A stretch of DNA of 64,000 bases, taken from assembly GCF_002892535.1 (NCBI RefSeq), contig NZ_CP024847.1, positions 744,001-808,000 of the forward strand, read 5' to 3'. Source of the DNA: Aquella oligotrophica. Its GTDB lineage: Bacteria; Pseudomonadota; Gammaproteobacteria; Burkholderiales; UBA11063. The translations under genes and the position numbers were made by a program. Positions 19,449 to 27,596 of this stretch are shown piece by piece. Below the pieces are notes generated by a model that worked only from the letters and a program-made list of their open reading frames with translations, was not told where the DNA came from and searched no databases. Numbering within the stretch: position 1 is the first letter of the stretch; each line of letters starts with the position of its first letter.

Positions 19449-20294
19449 GTGTTAAGTAAAAGTGAGATCAAACAATATCAAGAATCAGGTTTTGTTATTA
19501 AAGAGGTTTTATCAGACTTAGAGCTTGAGTATTATAAAGATCAGATTAATAACTCACATTTGGCAAAACTGGTAAAAGTATCAAATAAGATGATAAATGC
19601 TCAATTTTTACAACCAAGGAATGCTATTCTTGGGTTACAACAGATTATTTGTAACAAAAAAATACATAATGTTTGCACAGATTTACTGAGTGGCGGAACA
19701 GCTGTTCTTGATGGCGCATCGGTTTTATGTGGTAGGGTAGGGGTGGATTATCGTCAGGGATGGCATCGTGATATTCTGCCGATTCCATATCGACAAATAA
19801 ATACTGGATGGTTTACTAGAAATCACTTTCATAATAATGTGCAAGCTAGCATAGCTCTATTGCCAGACTCTTGTTTATGGCTAGTGAAGGGGAGTCATAA
19901 ACGAAACTTTACTAAAACTGAAGCAGAAGCTTTTGCGGGTTCTTTAAAAATTGCGCCCATCTCTGACACTGACTTGCCAGACTCTCTGCAAATAAGGCTT
20001 AAGCCGGGTGAAGCAGTATTTTACAATAACTATACTATTCATCGTAATTATACCGAGGCTTTAGCTGCGGAGCGCATGACAATCCAGCTGGGCTATCATT
20101 CGGATTTATTTGCGCCAACTGCACATTTTGGTGTTATTAATTATCATGAATTTACTGATGACTATTTGAAATCATTATTTCCGGGTGTAAGAAAGCAACT
20201 AATGAAACATATTGTTGAACGAAATAAATATCCGGAATCTGAACAGCATCATCAGCAATATCAGGATTTTATTATGCATGCATTCCGGGTTTAA
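19449..20294 (+). CDS. Phytanoyl-CoA dioxygenase (PhyH) family protein
   Basis: This is a probable Fe(II)/2-oxoglutarate-dependent oxygenase of 281 residues. 'QGWHRDILPIPY' supplies the HxD iron ligands (about residues 103-114), and 'NYTIHRNYTEALAAERMTIQ' supplies the distal His and the oxoglutarate-binding Arg. The open frame starts with TTG at 19434, but GTG at 19449 is preceded by GGAGA at ideal spacing and gives the family-like start 'MLSKSEIKQYQESGFVI'. Substrates in this family range from lipids to small antibiotics and cannot be deduced here. It stands alone, convergent with nrdA. Confidence 0.85.
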   Translation: MLSKSEIKQYQESGFVIKEVLSDLELEYYKDQINNSHLAKLVKVSNKMINAQFLQPRNAILGLQQIICNKKIHNVCTDLLSGGTAVLDGASVLCGRVGVDYRQGWHRDILPIPYRQINTGWFTRNHFHNNVQASIALLPDSCLWLVKGSHKRNFTKTEAEAFAGSLKIAPISDTDLPDSLQIRLKPGEAVFYNNYTIHRNYTEALAAERMTIQLGYHSDLFAPTAHFGVINYHEFTDDYLKSLFPGVRKQLMKHIVERNKYPESEQHHQQYQDFIMHAFRV

Positions 20295-20400
20295 TGCCTT
20301 GAGAGATATACTTAATCAGATTTAATATTCATTGTCAAGTATAAATATTACCTGATTTTAATTCGATACTGATGATTTAAATCTAAGTTCCATTTTAAAT

Positions 20401-20431
20401 GAATTACCCCAAGCTAGCCTTGGGGTAATTC
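20401..20431. terminator. Bidirectional hairpin between phyH-type gene and nrdA
   Basis: A perfect 13-base-pair inverted repeat (GAATTACCCCAAG / CTTGGGGTAATTC, loop CTAGC) lies between two convergent genes, 9 bases beyond the nrdA stop. The T tracts are poor on both sides, but position and strength fit a shared terminator. Confidence 0.7.
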
Positions 20432-20440
20432 ATGATTATA

Positions 20441-23299
20441 TTACTGACAGCTTTCGCAATCAGGATTGTCAATGGAACAGAATTTGGCATCAGTAGCTGG
20501 AGCTGCTGTATCCACATTTACCCGAGAACTAAACTGACCAGCACTACCATCGGCAGAAACAGCATTTAATTCACCACCACGTCCTGTTGACTTCTCGGCT
20601 GAAGTTGCACCAAGAGTACGTAGATAATAAGTGGTTTTAAGCCCACGAATCCATGCTAAACGATACAATTCATCAAGTTTGCGTCCTGATGCTTGCGCCA
20701 CATATAAATTCAATGACTGCGCCTGATCAATCCATTTTTGACGACGGCTAGCTGCTTCAACAAGCCAGCTTGGGTCCATCTCAAAAGCAGTTGCATAAAG
20801 CTCACGTAAATCAGCAGGAATCCGCTCAATCCGTGCCAAAGAGCCATCAAAATATTTGATATCCGATAGCATAACTTCATCCCATAAACTACGTTGTTTC
20901 AAATCACGAACCAAATATTCATTTACCACGGTAAATTCACCAGATAGATTTGATTTAACAAAAATGTTCTGATAAGTAGGTTCAATACATGCTGAAACCC
21001 CAATAATATTTGAGATCGTAGCAGTTGGTGCAATCGCCAGACAATTTGAATTACGCATTCCCTGCTCTTGAATTTTTTGACGTAAAGCATCCCAATCAAG
21101 AGTTGCTGAAGTATCAACTTCAATATACTGACTGCCACGCGCATCGGCCAATAATTTTAATGAATCAAGAGGCAAAATACCTTTTGACCAAAGGCTACCC
21201 TCATAGCTAGAATAACGTCCCCGTTCAACCGCAAGATCAGTTGATGCCATATATGCATAATAAGCAATTGCTTCCATCGATTTATCGGCAAAATCCACTG
21301 CTTCATTCGATGAATATGGAATCCGTAACATATGTAAGGCATCCTGAAAGCCCATAAAGCCAAGCCCAACTGGACGATGTTTAAGATTTGAATTACGCGC
21401 CTTAACTACCGGATAGAAATTAATATCAATCACATTATCTAGCATACGCATTGCTGTAGCAATAGTACGTTTTAACTTATCTAGATCAAGACCTTTATCG
21501 GTTAGATGATTAACTAAATTTACTGAACCAAGATTACAAACAGCAATCTCATTGGCATTAGTATTTAGGGTAATCTCAGTACATAAATTCGAACTATGGA
21601 CTACACCAGTATGTTGTTGTGGCGAACGAATATTACATGGATCTTTAAAAGTAACCCATGGATGCCCAGTTTCAAAAAGCATAGTTAGCATTTTTCGCCA
21701 TAACTGTAATGCTGGGATTTTTTTGTAAACACGTAATTTGCCTTCAGCTCCTAGCTGTTCATATTTTAGGTAAGCTTCTTCAAATTCTTTACCATATTTA
21801 TCATGTAAATCAGCTACTTCATTTGGTGAAAATAATGACCACTCGCCCTGTTCATGTACCCGTTTCATGAATAAATCAGGAATCCAGTTTGCAGTATTGA
21901 TATCATGACAACGACGACGATCATCACCGGTATTTTTACGTAAATCCATAAATTCTTCGATATCAGCATGCCAGCTTTCCAGATATACACAAGCAGCACC
22001 TTTACGTTTTCCACCCTGATTTACGGCAACACAAGTATCATTGACTACTTTCAAGAATGGTATAACACCCTGCGATTTACCATTGGTACCCTTGATATGC
22101 GCACCAAGAGAGCGAATTGGCGTCCAGTCATTTCCCAAACCGCCTGCAAACTTAGATAACTGGGCGTTTTCTTTGATTGCATCATAAATACCAATCAAAT
22201 CATCAGATACGGTACTTAAATAGCAGCTAGATAATTGCGAATGTAGCGTACCAGAATTAAATAATGTTGGAGTTGATGACATAAAATCAAAGCTTGATAA
22301 TAATTTGTAAAATTCTATCGCCCGTTTTTCACGCTCAACTTCATTAATTGCAAGCCCCATCGCTACGCGCATAAAGAAAATTTGTGGTAATTCGATCCTA
22401 CGTCCACGAATATGAATAAAATAACGATCATAAAGCGTTTGTAAGCCAAGATATTTAAACTGATAGTCACGTTTAGCTTCAAGAGCCGCAGCTAGTACTG
22501 ATAAATCAAATTCAGCAAGACGCGGGTCAAGTAACTCTGCTTCAATCCCTTTTTTTACATACTCAGGAAAATAGCTGCGATATACCTCGGTCATTTCAAG
22601 CTGACTTACTTCACGTCCGATTACTTCGTGACGGATTGAATGGAGTAATAATCTAGCTGTTACAAAATTATAGGCTGGCTCATTTTCAATCAATTGGCGC
22701 GCAGCAAGAATTACTGATTTAAATACCTCATCTTCACTGACACCATCATAAAGGTTTTTTAACGCTTCATCAAGGATGATTTTTGAATTTACTTCGAGAA
22801 GCCCTTCACATGCCGCCTGAATCACACCATAAATGTATTTTATATTTAGCTCTTTGCTTGAACCATCTTTATAGTTTACATTGATTTTTTGTTCTGGCTG
22901 TTTTACACCCTCAAGTTCACGCTCATGACGGCGCTCTTCACGATAAAGAATATATGAACGGGCAACTTCATGTTCGCCACTACGCATTAATGCCAGCTCT
23001 ACTTGGTCCTGTATCTCTTCAAGGTGAATGCCACCACCAGCAGGTTTTCTGCTTTGCAGGGCATGGACTACCATATTGGTCAATTGAGATACTTGATCGC
23101 GAACACCAACCGACGACATACTATTGTGACCGTGGACGCCAATATAGGCTTTGGTAATCGCAACAGCAATCCGGCTGGCATCAAATGGCACAACTTCACC
23201 ATTACGCCGAACTACATGATATAAAGAGTAATCTCCAAATGGAGCAAGATTGTGCCCAATTTTGGATGCAAAAGAATTAGCCTCGCTGCCTAACTGCAT
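20441..23299 (-). CDS. nrdA: Ribonucleoside-diphosphate reductase, alpha subunit (class I)
   Basis: This is the large subunit that reduces NDPs to dNDPs. The protein has 952 residues. An ATP-cone is at about 28-120 ('VVRRNGEVVPFDASRIAVAI'), and a second, weaker cone-like region follows at about 140-230, as in the two-cone NrdA of Pseudomonas. Catalytic regions include 'SQLSSCYLSTV', 'SSNLCTEITLNTN' and 'VCNLGSVNLV', and the C-terminal redox pair is visible as 'CSIDNPDCESCQ'. nrdB is not in the window. Two predicted NrdR boxes and a TATAAT lie upstream. Confidence 0.96.
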   Translation of the reverse strand: MQLGSEANSFASKIGHNLAPFGDYSLYHVVRRNGEVVPFDASRIAVAITKAYIGVHGHNSMSSVGVRDQVSQLTNMVVHALQSRKPAGGGIHLEEIQDQVELALMRSGEHEVARSYILYREERRHERELEGVKQPEQKINVNYKDGSSKELNIKYIYGVIQAACEGLLEVNSKIILDEALKNLYDGVSEDEVFKSVILAARQLIENEPAYNFVTARLLLHSIRHEVIGREVSQLEMTEVYRSYFPEYVKKGIEAELLDPRLAEFDLSVLAAALEAKRDYQFKYLGLQTLYDRYFIHIRGRRIELPQIFFMRVAMGLAINEVEREKRAIEFYKLLSSFDFMSSTPTLFNSGTLHSQLSSCYLSTVSDDLIGIYDAIKENAQLSKFAGGLGNDWTPIRSLGAHIKGTNGKSQGVIPFLKVVNDTCVAVNQGGKRKGAACVYLESWHADIEEFMDLRKNTGDDRRRCHDINTANWIPDLFMKRVHEQGEWSLFSPNEVADLHDKYGKEFEEAYLKYEQLGAEGKLRVYKKIPALQLWRKMLTMLFETGHPWVTFKDPCNIRSPQQHTGVVHSSNLCTEITLNTNANEIAVCNLGSVNLVNHLTDKGLDLDKLKRTIATAMRMLDNVIDINFYPVVKARNSNLKHRPVGLGFMGFQDALHMLRIPYSSNEAVDFADKSMEAIAYYAYMASTDLAVERGRYSSYEGSLWSKGILPLDSLKLLADARGSQYIEVDTSATLDWDALRQKIQEQGMRNSNCLAIAPTATISNIIGVSACIEPTYQNIFVKSNLSGEFTVVNEYLVRDLKQRSLWDEVMLSDIKYFDGSLARIERIPADLRELYATAFEMDPSWLVEAASRRQKWIDQAQSLNLYVAQASGRKLDELYRLAWIRGLKTTYYLRTLGATSAEKSTGRGGELNAVSADGSAGQFSSRVNVDTAAPATDAKFCSIDNPDCESCQ

Positions 23300-23354
23300 A
23301 ACAATATCCTTATTATTATCAAATCACTATGGTTGTATTGTTTTTATCTATAAA

Positions 23355-23402
23355 ACACTATTGGTAGTGGTTATATGCTGGATTATAACCTAGATATAGT
23401 AC
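23355..23402 (-). promoter_or_regulatory. Tandem NrdR boxes and promoter of nrdA
   Basis: Two 16-base sites match the NrdR consensus (acaCwAtATaTwGtgt): 23355-23370 (ACACTATTGGTAGTGG) and 23387-23402 (core CTAGATATAG). Their centres are 32 bases apart, three helical turns, the spacing known for NrdR sites. A -10 TATAAT (23382-23387, minus) lies between and touches the distal box. NrdR would repress nrdA when dATP is plentiful; the nrdR gene is not in the window. Confidence 0.75.
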
Positions 23403-23632
23403 ATGATGGCAAATAAAACATAGTAAAAAAGGTAAATTTTTGGGTTGACAAATAGCAAATTATTGTGGGCATTGGCTTAATCAAATTTGTTGCAAAATGA
23501 AAATTTTTAGAGAATTATTTTTTCCAATAAGAAGATAGTTTATCAATAATTATGGTTTATATAGTACCAGAGGTATAACTTATTTCTATATGACCCGAAT
23601 CGTAAGGGTTTATGTATAATATGAATTTATTT
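23403..23632. other. Gene-free AT-rich stretch upstream of nrdA
   Basis: No coding frame of note is present. A TTGACA (about 23444) has no matching -10 at normal distance. A TATAAT followed by a possible 10-codon frame (from about 23621) lies near the end; I see no support for its use. Confidence 0.5.
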
Positions 23633-23673
23633 AAAAAGCTGAGATTTGTATAAATTATTTTTTCCAGCTTTTT
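23633..23673 (-). terminator. Terminator straddling the end of a LysR gene
   Basis: AAAAAGCTG and CAGCTTTTT are perfect complements (9 base pairs) enclosing about 23 bases that include the LysR stop codon. On the minus strand the downstream arm ends in TTTTT. Confidence 0.5.
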
Positions 23674-24560
23674 ATCACATTTTCCATAAATCGGATAAAT
23701 TCCCGTTCTGCCGGATTGCTAGCAGAGCCACACCGAATTAGATAAAGACTTAAATCAGAAAAGCTGTATTCGGGTAGTACTTCAATCATCCTTCCGGCTA
23801 CAACTTCCTCATTGACGAACTCGGGAATTCCTAGCGAGATATAATGTCCTGCCTGAGTAACCAGATTACCAAAAATAGTATCGCGAATGTATAGTGCGCC
23901 AGGGAAAGCAATAAGCTGCTCTTCGGTTGTTAGGTCTTCATGCTTTGCCATATAATATTCAACAGGAGTCCCGGCATCAGCAAAATGTTTCAATAAATGA
24001 TGTTCTTTCAATTCTTCAAGTGTTTGTGGCTTACCATAAGTTTTAATATAGTCTTCCGAACAATATAGCTTAAGTTTGGTTTTAAAAATTACTTTCACTC
24101 TGGCTATTTCTGAATTAGGCAGCATCGGGCTAATTACTAAGTCAAATTTATCGCGAATTAAATCCACTGATTTATTGATAATACGGACAATTACTTTAAC
24201 TTGTGGATGTTTATAAGTAAACTCATGGATATGCGGTAGTAAAACCTTATGCATAAATGCAGAAAAGATTGCAATATTGAGGGTGCCCTTTAGCTCTCGC
24301 TTGTTTGATAAGATACTAGATAGATCATTCTGTAGTATCTTTCCTAAGCCTTCGAATTTGGCATATAATTCGTTCCCAGCCTGACTTAGGGTAAATCCAC
24401 GAGAATTTCTGATTAATAGTTGCTGTTGAGTAGCTTCTTCTAAAGATTGAATCCGTCTAGAAATGGTTGCCTGAGTGGTATTTAGAGCAACGGCAGCTTT
24501 ATTGAATGAGCCAGCTTTGACTACATCAACAAAAAATAACACATCATCACAGCTAATCAT
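23655..24560 (-). CDS. LysR-family transcriptional regulator
   Basis: The protein has 301 residues. The N-terminal helix-turn-helix 'GSFNKAAVALNTTQATISRR' is at about 17-36, and a periplasmic-binding-like effector domain follows from about residue 90. The C-terminal stretch 'MIEVLPEYSFSDLSLYLIR' is shared in outline with the other LysR proteins here. It overlaps the upstream LysR gene by 8 bases, so the pair is one transcript. No metabolic gene lies divergently next to it, so its target is elsewhere or it is autoregulatory only. Confidence 0.92.
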   Translation of the reverse strand: MISCDDVLFFVDVVKAGSFNKAAVALNTTQATISRRIQSLEEATQQQLLIRNSRGFTLSQAGNELYAKFEGLGKILQNDLSSILSNKRELKGTLNIAIFSAFMHKVLLPHIHEFTYKHPQVKVIVRIINKSVDLIRDKFDLVISPMLPNSEIARVKVIFKTKLKLYCSEDYIKTYGKPQTLEELKEHHLLKHFADAGTPVEYYMAKHEDLTTEEQLIAFPGALYIRDTIFGNLVTQAGHYISLGIPEFVNEEVVAGRMIEVLPEYSFSDLSLYLIRCGSASNPAEREFIRFMENVIKSWKK

Positions 24561-25461
24561 TATCTAAATCCTTACAATCATCAGCAAATAAGCTGAGAAT
24601 AAAATCAACTACTTCCTGTTCCAGCTGGTTTATTAAATGTGGATTACGAATCAAATATAGATGACTTTTGCCAAACTCCCATTTTGGTAAAACTTCTATC
24701 AGATTGCCACGCTCGATTTCGTGTTTTGCGAAATAATCCGGTGCAAGTACAATTACCTGATTGGAAAGCGCCATTGATAAACTCTGAGATCCATTACTTA
24801 ATAAAAATTGTGGCTGATAATTAATGACGGTTTGTTCACCCGTATTCAAATTGTGTGCTGCAAAATTATTAACCACTCGGTTATCTATTGTCTGCACAAC
24901 CCAATTATGGTTCATAAGCTCATCTATATCTTGTGGTAAACCAAATTGTTGGCAGTACGCAGGTGTGGCATAGAGCTTGGTAGCTATGCGACTTAAAATG
25001 CTTACTTTATGATCAGTTGAAGCCGGTTCACGCCGACTTATCGCTAAATCAAGCCCGTCTTTTAATAGATTAATTGAAGTAGCCATATAGCTTATAATTA
25101 GTCTTGATTCAGGGAAGCGATCTTTAAACCAGCTAATTAATGATGGTAGAATCAATTCAGCAACTGAATGCGGTAAAGCTAGCCTGAGAGTGTCTCGAAT
25201 TTTATCTTTGTTTTGCATAAAGCTGTTAATTTCATTGATAAAATTCCGCTTATGAATCACAAAGTGATCATATATTTTTTGACCATCAGTAGTTAAGTCG
25301 AAGTGGTGTGCGTGTGCTTTAAATAGTTTTATATTTAATTCTGCTTCAAGTTTCTGAATACTTCTAGTTACAGTGGAATTTGAAATATCTAGGCTTTGGG
25401 CTGTTTCCTTTATACTTTTCGTCTCGGCAAGCTTTACAAACAGAAAAATTTCATCAAACAT
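24553..25461 (-). CDS. LysR-family transcriptional regulator
   Basis: The protein has 302 residues. The helix-turn-helix is visible as 'KSIKETAQSLDISNSTVTRS' (about 15-34); the Q-A-T-I-S-R core of its neighbours is replaced by N-S-T-V-T-R, so the DNA target probably differs. The effector domain ends with 'LIEVLPKWEFGKSHLYLIRN'. A TATAAT (25506-25511, minus) sits about 45 bases before the start. The gene is first in a two-regulator transcript with the downstream LysR. Confidence 0.9.
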   Translation of the reverse strand: MFDEIFLFVKLAETKSIKETAQSLDISNSTVTRSIQKLEAELNIKLFKAHAHHFDLTTDGQKIYDHFVIHKRNFINEINSFMQNKDKIRDTLRLALPHSVAELILPSLISWFKDRFPESRLIISYMATSINLLKDGLDLAISRREPASTDHKVSILSRIATKLYATPAYCQQFGLPQDIDELMNHNWVVQTIDNRVVNNFAAHNLNTGEQTVINYQPQFLLSNGSQSLSMALSNQVIVLAPDYFAKHEIERGNLIEVLPKWEFGKSHLYLIRNPHLINQLEQEVVDFILSLFADDCKDLDND

Positions 25462-25560
25462 AGTATCTTCTTACTGGATTATTGACAATAAGGGTTTGGT
25501 ACTCTATTATACCGTTTATCAACGTTAGGTTATTCGAAAATAGTTAAATACAAGTAAAAT

Positions 25561-26127
25561 TCAATTAATTGATTCTGTAATACTGGATTCATATATTGGT
25601 TTAAAAGGAGAACCTCCTATCATTGTATTTGTCCCAACATACTTTTCCTGATTAGACATAGGTTTTGATGGTTGGGTAGTGATTATTTGATTAGGGCATA
25701 GCCATTGAACTCCAAAGTTTGACTCTTTAGCAGACCTAAAAAACTCTTCCGGCATTGAGTAGCATTTTTTCTTGTCTAAAGTAATGCAATATACCTTCTG
25801 ATTAAAAAAATACTCTTCCGAAAGATAGCGACTACCATTACTAGCAATATTTTTGATAATGATCACTTGTACCTTACCGTTTGAGTTCTCAAGAACTACT
25901 TGCTTTCCAGAGGACTCCCCAACTATACCATTTTCAATATCCACATCTTTATTATCATAGCTATAAGTATAATCATGCATTTTTATTGGCTTTTTAGCTC
26001 TTATTACTTTATATAAAATGGGTGCAGAGGAGCAATTATGATTCTTAATCATAAAAATTTCTGTAGCAAAAATTGGAAAAATCAACATTAGTAGTATAAA
26101 CAATAATTTGTTTTTCTTTCTATTCAT
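25561..26127 (-). CDS. Hypothetical exported protein
   Basis: The protein has 188 residues and I do not recognise the family. Residues 1-25 form a basic start and a hydrophobic core ('LLFILLMLIFPIFA'), so it is exported or anchored. The rest is polar, mixed beta-type sequence with four scattered cysteines (for example 'YCITLDKKKCYSM' and 'VQWLCPNQ') that could pair in the periplasm. Its ATG overlaps the stop of the tiny lipoprotein gene upstream (TAATG), so the two are translationally coupled and probably act together. Confidence 0.7.
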   Translation of the reverse strand: MNRKKNKLLFILLMLIFPIFATEIFMIKNHNCSSAPILYKVIRAKKPIKMHDYTYSYDNKDVDIENGIVGESSGKQVVLENSNGKVQVIIIKNIASNGSRYLSEEYFFNQKVYCITLDKKKCYSMPEEFFRSAKESNFGVQWLCPNQIITTQPSKPMSNQEKYVGTNTMIGGSPFKPIYESSITESIN

Positions 26128-26243
26128 TATGAATTACCTTTTTTGAATTGTTTTTTTGGTAGATCTGAATTGCTACTACTTTTGTTGCATGCAACTAATG
26201 AAGAAATTAGTGTAACTAAAATCAGCGGGTATTTTAATTTCAT
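26127..26243 (-). CDS. Small lipoprotein (38 residues)
   Basis: This short frame encodes a signal peptide with a lipobox: after 'MKLKYPLILVTLISS' comes LVAC, with Cys19 as the lipidation site. The mature part is only about 20 residues, rich in Ser and Lys ('NKSSSNSDLPKKQ'). AGAGA lies directly before the ATG. The stop overlaps the next ATG as TAATG, the strongest evidence that it is a real gene. It resembles the entericidin or lysis-lipoprotein size class, but no homologue is recognised. Confidence 0.65.
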   Translation of the reverse strand: MKLKYPLILVTLISSLVACNKSSSNSDLPKKQFKKGNS

Positions 26244-26447
26244 TCTCTAATCTTATATTTTAGAAATGATTTCTATTTTCCATGACGTTATATTAGCAAT
26301 TCACACGCACAAATAAATACAGCCATCTATGCAATCTAGCTATACGTTTTTGTGGCATTTTAAGATGTTGATTTATCTAGCGGTTGTTAAGTATAGATGG
26401 GTGATAAGTAGTGTGAATCTTGAAAGTATATAGAGTTAATACAAAAA
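26244..26447. other. Intergenic stretch with palindrome
   Basis: No gene is seen. A perfect palindrome, TAGAAATgATTTCTA (26261-26275), lies just upstream of the small lipoprotein start and could be an operator. At 26430-26461, GAGTTAAT/ATTAACTC flank the stop of the following LysR gene and may form its terminator. Confidence 0.4.
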
Positions 26448-27380
26448 TTATAAAATTAACTCGCTATTAACATAACTATCTGCTCGGTAATAATCAAAGC
26501 AGCGCTCTATAAAATCAATAAATGCTGATTGTAGTGCTGTTGTTTCAAGCGATTGTCTAATCAGGTAGCATGGTATCTCACCAAATGAATATTCGGGTAG
26601 AATTTTTATAATTTCACCTGATTTCATGTATGGATCAAGAAGTGAATCCCAGCCAGCAACGATGATTTCACCAGATTGGGCAATCTCATATGCATGTAAA
26701 AGATTATTTATGCTTAATCTTGGGTTTAAGCTAATTTGCTGTTCTTCATGAGTAATTCTATTTTTAGCGATGACTTCCTTGATAATAGTACCTTCCGGAG
26801 TCAGGATTCCCATTTTTAATATATGGTTGTTACCAAGTTCGGCAAGTGAGTTGATATTTCCATATTTGTTTATATAAGCACTACTTGCATATAGATGTAT
26901 GTTGAAGCGGTGAAGAAGCTTGACAATATTATTCTGTGCTTTAGGTAGCACAATGCTAACCGCAAGATCAAAACCGTCCTTTACTAGCTCTATCTGACCT
27001 GTGATAAACGATGTAACCAGATTTACTTTGGGATAAGCGGCGAGAAATTTCGCTAGGTGTGGAGTTATTATTGTTCTCGAAATAGCAATTGGTAAAGCAA
27101 CTCTTAGCGTGCCAGATATTCCATGAGACGAGTGGACTGTCTCTTCAATCAAGGAGCTCAGATGTGCTTCTTGATTGCGGAATTTCTCATAAATTTGTTT
27201 GCCAATATCAGTCACTTCCAGTCTGCGCGTATTTCTGTGAAAAAGCGACACTCCGAGATTTGTTTCAAGACTCTGAATCCGCCGACTGATTGTTGCCTGA
27301 GTCGTGTCCAGCTTACGTGATAATCCGCTAAATGAGCCAATCTCAACAAGTTTGACAAACATAAAAATATCATCATACAT
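26448..27380 (-). CDS. LysR-family transcriptional regulator
   Basis: The protein has 310 residues. The helix-turn-helix 'GSFSGLSRKLDTTQATISRR' is at about 17-36, followed by the effector-binding domain ('GTLRVALPIAISRTIITPHL'). The C-terminal 'IIKILPEYSFGEIPCYLIRQ' matches the set of paralogues here. A near-consensus promoter lies 35-65 bases upstream (27415-27444), one of the strongest in the window, which is unusual for a regulator gene. Confidence 0.92.
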   Translation of the reverse strand: MYDDIFMFVKLVEIGSFSGLSRKLDTTQATISRRIQSLETNLGVSLFHRNTRRLEVTDIGKQIYEKFRNQEAHLSSLIEETVHSSHGISGTLRVALPIAISRTIITPHLAKFLAAYPKVNLVTSFITGQIELVKDGFDLAVSIVLPKAQNNIVKLLHRFNIHLYASSAYINKYGNINSLAELGNNHILKMGILTPEGTIIKEVIAKNRITHEEQQISLNPRLSINNLLHAYEIAQSGEIIVAGWDSLLDPYMKSGEIIKILPEYSFGEIPCYLIRQSLETTALQSAFIDFIERCFDYYRADSYVNSELIL

Positions 27381-27414
27381 AGCTAAACCAATATCAATAG
27401 TTAATTGTGGTTAA

Positions 27415-27444
27415 ATTATAATTGGCAAACTATAGCTGTGTCAA
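27415..27444 (-). promoter_or_regulatory. Sigma-70 promoter of a LysR gene
   Basis: On the minus strand TTGACA (27439-27444) and TATAAT (27415-27420) are both perfect and are separated by 18 bases. The predicted start lies about 27 bases before the LysR ATG. Confidence 0.75.
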
Positions 27445-27596
27445 TTATTTATCAGAATAAAGCTTATCTTAATTTTGGCAAATATGATCTTATGACTTAA
27501 AAATTAAGGTTAGTACGCGAAATTTAAGCTGATTGACTAATACTGTACTATACTAGTGGTCTGAAGTAACAGATAAGGATTTGAGGATTCTGGTTC

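Noticed and set aside
27533-27554. TTGACT and TATACT upstream of polA
   Set aside because: The spacer is only 10 bases, too short for a sigma-70 promoter.
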